From the NCBI RefSeq assembly GCF_019059575.1, contig NW_024882307.1, positions 186,001-250,000 on the forward strand: a stretch of DNA of 64,000 nucleotides, in the 5' to 3' direction. Below, piece by piece: positions 44,131-54,000 of this stretch (positions are counted from its first letter, which is position 1; each line of letters opens with the position of its first letter). The translations under genes were made by a program, and so were the position numbers. The stretch comes from Amphibalanus amphitrite (taxonomy: Eukaryota > Arthropoda > Thecostraca > Balanomorpha > Balanidae). A model generated the notes under the pieces. That model did not search any database. It saw nothing but the letters and a program-made list of their open reading frames with translations, and was not told where the DNA came from.

Positions 44131-45449
44131 TTAAAATTGAATTCGTTTAGTGAGCTGTGAAGGCTGTTGGTGGTTCAAAGTCATGGTTTTAGGTAGCTGG
44201 TTTGAGCGTATAGATACGTTTTCATATTGCTGCAAGTGGTAGCCGATGTTCAAGGAAACTTGCTATCGTCTATTACATACACTGACTTGCGGTCGAACCA
44301 GGGTCGAACTAACTACCTGACAGAGAGCTAATAATCCAGCGAAGTTTAGTCTCCATATTTGCCATTTACATTTTACATAGATTATAGTTAGAGACTTCAT
44401 TTTGACACGTCTTGATGCGCGCAGCTCAGTATATTTAACTTTTTTCTCTCTCCCAAGACCTGTAGCAATTTACCAACTGGGGCATTCCACGACAAATCGA
44501 CCAAAAAAATCGCGAAATAACACCCTACCTCTCCAATTTTAATGAAATTTCGGCTATGTGGTTATCTAGCCCGGCGATTCGTTTTGTGACATTTTCAATC
44601 ACATCCGTCGAATACTTTGGGAGATATTGCCCCAGGCAACTTAATGACTAGCATAAAAACTATAAATTTCATCCGCGGATATTTCGCTAAATACTCATAA
44701 GATTCATATAAAACTGATATCCCCACAATTGGAATTTAACAAAGATTTTTGTGATATCAATTATTTTGGAAAATTTTCGATTTTTAATTTTTTTACATAT
44801 AATTTATTTGTAAAAATCAAATTTTGAGAATGTGGCCATCTTTTTTTGCAATTTATTTTTGCAGTAAAAGTCTTCTTAACGCATTGCCATTGAATGATGA
44901 AAATATTAAAAAGGTGTTTTTCCTCTTAAGGTCGCTATACAACATTGAATTTCGTCGTACAGTGGAAACAATAACAATAACTGTCAACTGGTCCGAACTG
45001 AGAACGGTCAAATGTGATCGAGAGCTCATTGCAACTCTGTTTATTTTTTCTAAAGAGACTTAGGACACCTACGCAAGCTAAGCTAGGTCCCAAATAGTCA
45101 AAGACGTCATAATGACGTATTGTTCTCAAGAGAGCGAGGTTAAACCGCATGTGGCCGTGGGAGCGAGTACTATCCGCCTCTGACGGTTTTTTCATCACTG
45201 CTAGGGACGCAATGGCGATAGAGCGCTGAAAGTTATTATAACTTATCTTCGATTTAGCTTGTGACACCAAACGAACTTTATATAGGGTCACTTCACTGAA
45301 CTATTACGTCAAATAAGTAAGTCTATGTAATGTTAAAAATGTCGCAATAGCGAAACGCCCTCATTGCCAACAATTATTTACGAGGAGAATGTACTTCACG
45401 CATTCTTTGCAAGGTCCGATGTTTCAGTTTTGCTCCTGGACCTTGCGTG

Positions 45450-46830
45450 ACGACCTAAAAACGCAACGTCATTTGTGACGTCACTAAGGCTGTTTGATGG
45501 GATAATTTTTCGTCAATTGATTCCAAACAAAATGAGGGCATTGAGGGAAGGGTCATCAATGTAGGTACTCAGAATCATCTCAATCGACCAGATTCGTGAC
45601 CTGAACGACTTTGTTCTGACCCTGACCTGAAGTAAGCACGTTAAGCTGAGCTTTCCAAAATATCAGCACACCATTCTACCCGGCGGAGCATCATAAACAC
45701 GATGGTGCCAGATAAGTGTCAGGTACTGAAATGACGGTGCTGCGACCATTTGGGGATTTATTGACAGAAAATTAATCCCTGGTTCAGGGCATTTGACCTG
45801 ACCACAGAGGTCACCAGTTGACCGTAATGATATAACTGTATTTGGAAGAGGTCAGCTTAAGGTGTTTTCCTCAGGTCGAAGTCACATCAAAACCGCTGAG
45901 GTCAAGATGAGCTGGTCAAATGAGGCCATGTATCAGCCGTTTTCATGGCGGATGTCAGACGAATCTAGCCAAATCTGTTTTACTGTAGCTATTTTCAACG
46001 TAATTTTGTTCAAATGTTTGATTTAAAAGGAACGTCTGATAATATGATAAATAAGGTCAATAAGCAACTAGTGCAACCCAAGCTAAAGCAATTAAGAATC
46101 AACTATGAACCAAATTTGACCAAATCGCATCAACTATCAGTAAATGTGTGTTAGATACTTGTCGTGAAAGCAGCTATTTTAGGTATATGATTAGGTTCAG
46201 TAGGGTTCCGTGAATTCACGCACTGGTGGCTTATTCGACTCGCGAGATTAATTCCAATCAAGGTTATTGACAAAAAGAAAAACGATGACCTAAAACGACC
46301 ATACAAAGTACTAGCATAGGTATACGACGTCATGGAAGGTCCCGAAGAATCGCCCTCTGCAAAGTGTATGAAATCACGATTACAGGTGTTTGATAATTGA
46401 TGACAGGCTTCGTTCGTTTCCAGCATCAAAATAATAGTTTCAATGTTTCAATATTTCCCATTGACTTGTAATAGTGAAGTCACGTGGCCAGCTTGACCTC
46501 GGGTGAAAGTTAGGAAAGTTGGAGGAATTGATGTGAAATCTCAAGAGCCGTTACTATATGCCGTTGCTTAAGTTTCATCCCCTGCAAAAGGCTCACTGAG
46601 GGCGCTGTAAAGCTGCAACTTTTTGCATCGTTCCAAGATTTATTTGTGCTGTCATAGGTCAGTAAGCTGACCTCAGCCTCAAAATTCTGTTGGCGTAAAA
46701 AAAAAAAATCCGGCTTAAGTCAATGCTCAGGTAGGTAGGAAGGTATGTCAATTTCAGCTCTCCAGCCTTTCAGCGTTGCAAACGATCTCGAGAAAACCGT
46801 TGGGGCTGCACATCAAACCTTCGGCCAGGT
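45450..46830. mobile_element. Decayed AGGTCA-rich element (family C relic)
   Basis: Blocks match the 55507-60114 element, notably around 46640-46790: the ATAGGTCAGTAAGCTGACCT region, a TCCGGCTTAAGTCAA segment and TTTCAGCTCTCCAGCC. Ends cannot be fixed because no G/C-run termini remain. It contains about ten half-site words. Confidence 0.45.
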
Positions 46831-47389
46831 GGAAATAAAAATGCTATGGAAGTGAATGTAAGTGAAACATGGAGCATCCCAAGCCACTTAATACCTTGAA
46901 ATACATTAATCCAAAACGTTTGAGATGCTTCCAGTTCCAGGAAAACAGCAAGGGGAAAACAGAATACAATCCCGGCCAGTTTTCACGTCGGTACTTGTAA
47001 TTTTGTTACCTGCACCCTCTCTGACCTGGTCATCACGCCCCAGGCAATTGCAATGAATTGCTTCCAAATGCCGCACTTTTGTCTGCATATATTTTGTGTG
47101 TGGCATATTCAATAAGCAAACTCACTGAAAGCCCATTATTACATGGACAGAGCGAACTTCATGCGATTACTAGGGTGAGCCTTCTCCTCATTTGACCCTA
47201 ACACAGCCTCGGCTGTTATGAGCGTTTACACGCCGATAACTCAAAAAGTTACCGGTCGATTTCCTTTTTTCTTTTACTATACGAGAGAACATACATTTGT
47301 GAGTATGTATGGTGAATTTCTAGTTAATCCAACAATAAATATGGCAGTTGGAAGCCTGCTAAGGGTAAGATGTCGCCCGCTGAAGCGGG

Positions 47390-47836
47390 ATCGGCCGACG
47401 CGAGAAACGCGGCAATCACAATTTTGTGTTTACACACTCATAACTCAAGTTGTTACGGACCGATTTTCAAAATTATTGAACCATAGGATTGCCTGTACAT
47501 TTCTCAGTCTTCTCACAAAATTTGACGCCAATCGAATATAATCAGCGGTAAGGAGCGCGATGTAAAGACGGAACCGTCCCGCCCCGGCACAGTCTACAAT
47601 TCAGGCGGCGCGTAACGGCTAGCGCCGGCCGCCGCGCCGCCGCGGCGGCAGGATGTTTGACTTTACACCGCTATCACTAGAAAAGTTGTGATCCAATTTT
47701 CTTATTTCTTGCACGAGGAGATCCGCAGTTCAATTTTGGACAGGTAGCCAAAATTTCACATTAATATTATGTTTGCGGCGCGAGTTATTGGCGAAAAACA
47801 GGAGGGGTGGGCGAAATCCCCCTTCCACTGCGCGTG
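47390..47836. mobile_element. Partial family D element, reverse orientation
   Basis: The right end CCTTCCACTGCGCGTG is followed by TTAA (47837-47840). The 447 bases before it match the reverse of 38948-39420. A second diverged subunit (47200-47345) shares the TTTACAC...GTTACCGGTCGATTT pattern. No matching left end was found, so the copy seems truncated or more complex. Confidence 0.6.
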
Positions 47837-48478
47837 TTAATATTGCCGTAAATAAAAAATTATATAAAAAGTTAAAGGCAAAACACCTCTCCAAATTTTT
47901 GTGCATCTAATTTTCATATCCAGAGGCATCTTTTGGCATAATCTTTTTGGCAAAAATTTAATGGCCACATTTTGAAAATAAAAAATAAAAAATGTATTAA
48001 TTAAAAAAATGTTGAGATTTTGAAAATTTTCAAAATATTTTGATTGATTATTTTTCTTCAGTCAATGAGAATTTCAATGATATACATATTAATGTAAGTT
48101 ACAGGCCATATCTTTATATAATGTGAGTCAAAAAGAGGGTTACTCTGAGCATTTTGAAAAATGCCACTGGCTATAACTCGTAAACTGTTTGTAGTATAAC
48201 GCTGAAAATAGGAGATTAAGAATCTACGGTACAGATAACCCCCTAGACGCAATTTCATCAAAATCTGAGAGGTAGGGTGTTATGGCTTGGTCGATCTGTC
48301 GTGGAACGCCCCAACTGACAATTCCCGAATCCCAATTGAACTGAGATGAAAATGTTCAAGACTTGTATTTTTGTCACTTTCCTTAGACATCTCAATATTT
48401 ATTATCTAGGTATCAATGCATATGTAAATCCTCAGGAACGTTTTTGTTTGTAATGCTTAGGTAGGTAATAGGTAGGTA

Positions 48479-48688
48479 CAGTCTGTCTTAAAAGTACCGC
48501 GCAAAGTGACGGTGGATCCATCGAGCCTGACTGAGGAAGGGCCAGCTAAATTTGGGTAACCGAAGCAATGGATATCCTCGTCCATTCCCTAGGTCAATTG
48601 GTCGGTGACTTTCAAATTAAAGCATGCATTTCTCGGTCAGGCTTGATGGATCCACCGTCACTTTGCGCGGTACTTTTAAGACAGACTG
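48479..48688. mobile_element. 210-bp mariner-like MITE
   Basis: Terminal inverted repeats of about 60 bp begin CAGTCTGTCTTAAAAGTACC and are flanked by TA on both sides (48477-48478 and 48689-48690). The arms differ at only a few positions. No coding capacity. The CAGT start and TA duplication match Tc1/mariner elements. Confidence 0.9.
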
Positions 48689-48758
48689 TACATGCTTACT
48701 AAGGTATTGATAAAAAATAAGAAAATATGTGTAACATGTAGGTACAATTATTTGGACC

Positions 48759-49205
48759 TCATTCATCATTGATCACTTTGTTTTCATTTGTCACCAGACG
48801 TGATTTCAGCGATGGCTCAATTGGCGTGGCCGTCTTGCTCGACACCATATGCCTAGCAACACGCACTATCTGAACTTGGCGCGCCTCCAAGTAGATGGCG
48901 CTCCAAGCGTTCCTGAATTGGTATACTGTTCCGCAATGCATCCTTGTCAGGCGGTACAGCATCAAACCGAAAGCGCTCGCCGGTCGGCGCAGCCACTCGA
49001 TAGCCAGCAGTTGAGCCAGTACCAACATTGTTTTGTCGTTCCCATCTTTCTGGCGTATCCCCTGGAGCCTCGCGTCCCACTTCTCGACTCTCATCCTGCG
49101 TTCTAAAGGGCTAAATCGTCGCCAGCTCATGGGAAGAAGCGTCCGGTGGGATACCTGGCTTTTCTCACGAAAGATGACCGGCGTTGACGTGTCAAGCGGT
49201 GTCAC
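48759..49205 (-). CDS. Unassigned open frame, possibly a decayed or partial gene
   Basis: This frame of up to 148 codons on the minus strand has its first ATG at 49130 (MSWRRFSPLERRMRVEKWDA). The composition is protein-like, with charged, aliphatic and aromatic residues mixed (QLLAIEWLRRPASAFGLMLY), unlike the repeat-derived frames nearby. I do not recognise the family and saw no splice sites that tie it to RabGGTA. It could be a host exon, a transposon fragment or chance. Confidence 0.15.
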   Translation of the reverse strand: MTPLDTSTPVIFREKSQVSHRTLLPMSWRRFSPLERRMRVEKWDARLQGIRQKDGNDKTMLVLAQLLAIEWLRRPASAFGLMLYRLTRMHCGTVYQFRNAWSAIYLEARQVQIVRVARHMVSSKTATPIEPSLKSRLVTNENKVINDE

Positions 49206-50593
49206 TAGTTATCCATTCGTATCTCATAATGTGCGATAATAACTTTCCAAACCGAAGAGGCCCAAAGTAACCATCGTACCTAACCAATAAAAAAGCGACA
49301 CGATAGTGAGACGATGACTCATGCTTCCAGTGTATGAAGAGCTCCCGATAAAAACAGCTGTGCGAACTCATCACTAGACACCATCTCTCTTATAAATCCC
49401 ACGTCCCGAATTCGCTCCCAATTTTCCCACGTTTAGGACTTCCGGATCCCATCTCCGTTATGTAAGCACCTCGTCACCTATCCAGCTATCCCCCATCGGC
49501 GGGTATTGGGAAACCGATACCATTCATGACTCCCCTGTGCGCTGCGTCACCGCTCCTGTTCAGGGTCAGCCCAGGGCGGCCAGGGTCACACAAGGCAGAC
49601 CTCGCCGCTCCTCCCGTGTCCGTCTCGGACGGAGGCGGAGGGCGGACGAACCTCTGACCCCATTACTCGTTCCACCAGAGGAGCCGGTCGGTAGTTGACG
49701 AGGCGGCTTTGAGGGCCGCGACATTTCCAGTTTTGGTAGCGTGTGTGGGGTCAGTGGAGGTGACTTTGTTGGTAAGTGCCAAGTGGCTCGAATCAGTAAT
49801 GGATCAAGAGCGAAGACGGTGAAACGCGTTGAAATAAACACGGACCACGGTCTTCCCGAAGGCGATGAAATCGCATTGATCCACCCGACAACGTTGCAAA
49901 TTGAATGACTCTGATGACGTACTACTGCAACTCAAGCTCCATGCAACCACTTTCATCGGGCTAAAATCGCACCAGAGTTTTTTTCATTTATTTCGCAAAG
50001 TAATCAGCGGTGTATACCCTGAATAAATAGTAAACGTACGAAACCACGGTATATAAATCACCAAACAACAGAAAATTAAAAGCTCCAGCCGGGCTGGGCA
50101 AACATTTGCCTGTGCAAGCATTGGCGATTTTCGAATCACCCGCTACAGAAAAAAAAAACTGAAAGGTGTTGCTTCGAAGAACTCATGCAATCATTTTCTG
50201 AGGCGAAAGCGAAAAAAAACGGAATCTCGATAACAATGGTCTGACGTCACTCAGCACACGGAATGCATCCATCGAACATCAAAGCGGCAGTACAATCATT
50301 CAATAATTCAGCTTGATGCAAAAATCATCGATGCCATCTCTGATTAATGACGTATTATGCCCGGCGATCGAGATATGAACGGTGACATTCGTCATTTTCC
50401 AGTGTAGCGTCGAATATCATTTGTGCTGTATCGTCTGCATCGCACCCAAAACGGCTACAAAGAAAGGTTGTAAACCTGAGACTAACAAATGACAGCGGAA
50501 ACACACCAAAAGCTTTATGATTACATCAATATACGAATAATGCCTTTGACAAGTGTGATGTGCAGTTGACTAACACCCCTCTCATGCAAGAGA
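49206..50593. other. 3' flank of RabGGTA
   Basis: No coding frame was recognised. The 3' UTR of RabGGTA should begin at 50593 and run downwards. A possible AATAAA on the minus strand lies at 49987-49992, about 600 bases after the stop. Confidence 0.4.
49987..49992 (-). terminator. Candidate polyadenylation signal for RabGGTA
   Basis: AATAAA on the minus strand, about 600 bases beyond the RabGGTA stop. The hexamer is common by chance in AT-rich DNA, so this is only the first clear candidate seen. Confidence 0.25.
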
Positions 50594-51030
50594 TCACAGG
50601 GCCTTTCCGTTCAGCATCTTCAGGCCGGGGAACCTCTCCTTCAGCTGCTCCTCATACCCCGGTACTTCACACACCGGGTTACCCGTCACACTGAGCTCCT
50701 CTACACTGGGCCACGGCCCGTCCTCGCCGACGAGGTCACTGACCTCCCGCAGGTCATTGTCATTCAGCGCCAGACGCCTGAGGCAGCACAATTCGCCGGG
50801 AGGTAGGCTGACCCGCCGTACACGGTTGGCCTTGGCAGTAACTCGCTCGGTCGCCACCAGATGTCTCAGGTCGAGCGCGCGCAGCTGATTGTTATCGGCG
50901 TCCAGTGTTGTCATGGCAACCATGTGGTTAGTGTGGTAGATGGCCGTCAGATGGCAGCAGGAGAGATCCAGCTCGATGAGGCCCGATTCCCGAACCGACT
51001 CGAGCTTTCGCTCGATGATGAAGCGGCTCC
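50594..51030 (-). CDS. RabGGTA: RabGGTA last exon, leucine-rich repeats
   Basis: [20 protein letters not shown] leads into LRR units ([46 protein letters not shown]) and ends KMLNGKAL before a TGA at 50594-50596. Confidence 0.94.
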
Positions 51031-54000
51031 CTGGGAATTTAACACGACCGGTTACTGGAATGAACTGATTTCATCTTCAACAAACAAGACCCAAACCTGT
51101 TAAAAATGCAGATACCGGATATAGTTCTCGATACTTTGCTAACGAGACATACTAACAAGATCAATCACATATGCTCAACAAAAATCAAACCAGTCCAAAA
51201 TAACATCACCACAGCCCCAAAGTCCTGGATACCAGTCACATCCTCAGGAATCCCTCCCCACCCACGTCCTACGTCAGCCCCCGTCTACTGACTGAGGTCA
51301 CGGTAGTAGCCCCGTCGCAGGCTGTCCAGCTTCATCAGTTCATCCACGGCCTCCAGAATCTTGTCGTGGTGCTGTCGCGGATCCAGAGCCCACATCAGTA
51401 CCACGCTGCTCAGAAGCACCCCTGCGGACGAAGACGGGGAATTAAAGGCTGGGTGGAAGAGTGTTGTGGTGGTGGGAGGAATCATACCGCCTCGATCATG
51501 TCAGCAAATGGGACGTTTTAGAATGACAACGGTTGCCAGGGTGTTTGATAGTTTTATGTGGTCATCCCACACTGGTAAGGAATATTCCTAGTCATTACTG
51601 TCGTAGTTTTGAAGCTGATAATCAGGGATGTAACCTTACAGGTAGCATCACACAGACCAACGGTTCGTCAGTACTCCGTTCGGTTCTCACATTTGTTGTC
51701 GGGCTCCATTTCTCCCAGCTGCCAGATGTTGTCCAGCTCCTGGTTCAGCAGGCTGCCGGCTGCGGCGCTAGTGTCGCTGCCGAACGCGCCGCCAGACGGC
51801 AGTGCCGGCGGCGGGCCGTTGCAGGCCAGTCTCTGCTCCGCGCCGCTCTCTGATGACGTCATCACCACGGCCGTGGGGGTCGAGCCGGCGGGAGCGGCCG
51901 CCACCTGGAGAGGGGGAGGGTCATGGTGTTTACACTGTCACGGTGACTATGTTCACTTCTGGATCACTATCGCGATCCCACCAACACGCCCGGTGCGAGG
52001 AAGGGACACCCGCCACTCACTGACACTGAGAGCATCAGTATTCGGTATATATACCCGTCCGTCGTTTCCATCCTCAGGATGCTGAAATCCTTCTCCTCCA
52101 CGCCGCAACCCTCGCTCCGAGCTGGACAGGCGCCGTTATCTCATGCGGGCTGCTCCCTTGGAGCGACACCGCTGCTCCCGAGGGAGCACACCCGTATCCG
52201 GGTGCAGAGCACACCCGTATCCGGGTGCAAGGAGTGTTAGGGGGGCTGATCGGCCTGTCCTTGAGACGGGCTCTGCCCTGGTGACTCACTAGGATGCCTG
52301 CCCAGACCAATGTCTCCCCCTATATCCTATCATCCTCCCGGCTCTGAAATCACACCGTTCCATGCTTCCATCCTCAGGATACGGAAATCCTTCTCCTCCA
52401 CGCCGCAACCCCCTCCGGGCTGGACAGGCAACTTTATCTCATGCGGGCTGCTCCCTTGGAGCGGCACCGCCGCGCTGCTCCCGAGGGAGCGCACCCCGTA
52501 GCCGGGTGCAGTGAGTACCTTGGGGCTGGTCGGCCTGTCCTTCGGGATGGGCTCAGCCCCGGTGACTCACTAGGATGCCTGCCCAGACCAATGTCTCCCC
52601 CTAATTCCTATCATCCTTCCGGCTCTGAAATGGTCTAATTGGACCGAAAGGGCCTAACCCAACAAAACAAACAAACAAAGCTCTGAAATGGTCTTGTCAG
52701 ACCGAAAGTGCCTAACCCAATAAAACAAAACAAACAAATCGGTATATAACGCAGGAAAGGAGGAGCGTTATCATGAAAATGAGCGCTGCGAGTGCCACAA
52801 AAATCATGATAATGTGATCCTTGGGAATATGAAAATACACCTAAATTCACCAATGTGAGCAATGCACGTTAGGGTGTCCCAAATTTCACGAAGTTTTCCA
52901 ATTCACTTAGGATACACCGGGATCCCGTTCCTTGGTTCATTTGAACCTCACACACCAATTTATAGAGTAAACTACCGGTAAACAAGGTTGCCGCTAGTGC
53001 TCTGAAGTTTTATTTGCATTTTGGTGTTATATGATAGTGCAGCGTTGTAGTCTCCGAATGCAAAATGGGAAATATGTGTAAGCAGCGTAGCAATATTACC
53101 TTCTTCGATGCTCAGTGATGCTCAGATCCTGCATGCACATTGCACAATGATGAAAATCCGGGTTTATGTACGCATACATACGTGTGAAACTGTGTGTGTG
53201 TGCGTGCCCGTATGCCTCTGTGCGTGTGTGTATATGTGTGTTTGTGTGTGTGCGCGCGCGACTGTGTGCGTGCCTACCGGATAGAAGGCAATGCCAGTTT
53301 TAATCTTGGTGTGGGTGATTTCATGTGCCGCTGATTTCGTTTAGGAGTAAGCGATCAAATAAAGGTCTCAGGTTAGTGCTCCAAATGTCTCGCTTCAGAT
53401 CGAACCGTCTGCGGCAATGGCACACCACATGAACGCAGATTGAACAGAATCAAATTTACATTGCAGCTATGGGTATTAAGTTCACCGTACCCTGTCCTGA
53501 GACCGTCCACGCGTAACATCACCGTACCCTGCTCCGAGATCCGTCTAAACAAACATCATGCCTTGCTCTGAAAACCGTCTGAAACATCGTACCCTATTCT
53601 GAGATGCGTCTAAAACATCGTACCCCATTCTGAGATCCGTCTTAAACATCATACACTGCTCTGAGATCCGTCAACATCATCGTGCCCGGCTATGAGATCC
53701 GTCTAAAATATCGTACCCTGCTCTGAGATTCGTCTAAAACATCGTATCCTATTCTGAGATCCGTCTTAAACATCGTATACTGCTCTGAGGTCCGTCTAAA
53801 ACATCTTACACTGTTCTAAGGCCCATCTACACTTTACAGTTTACACGTAACGTCATCGCACCTTGCTATAATATCTGTCTACCACTACAGACCCATGTAA
53901 CGTCCTTCTTCGTGTGACCGTAAAGCGACCTGTGCCATGCCACCACCTGGGCCAGCGCCTGCAGCTGGTCCTCATCTTTCATTCTGTCCATCTCCTGTGC

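Larger units (their letters stand above)
44474..48317. mobile_element. 3.8-kb element with long diverged terminal inverted repeats
   Basis: The left end CAACTGGGGCATTCCACGAC and the right end, read in reverse as CAGTTGGGGCGTTCCACGAC, continue as similar sequence for about 100 bases and then more loosely to about 450 bases. The arms share ATAACACCCTACCTCTC and a block with TGTGGCCAT. The centre is filled by other TTAA-type material (about 45450-46830 and up to 47836). No transposase is visible. The target duplication is unclear: CAATT occurs near both ends but is not adjacent to them. Confidence 0.65.
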
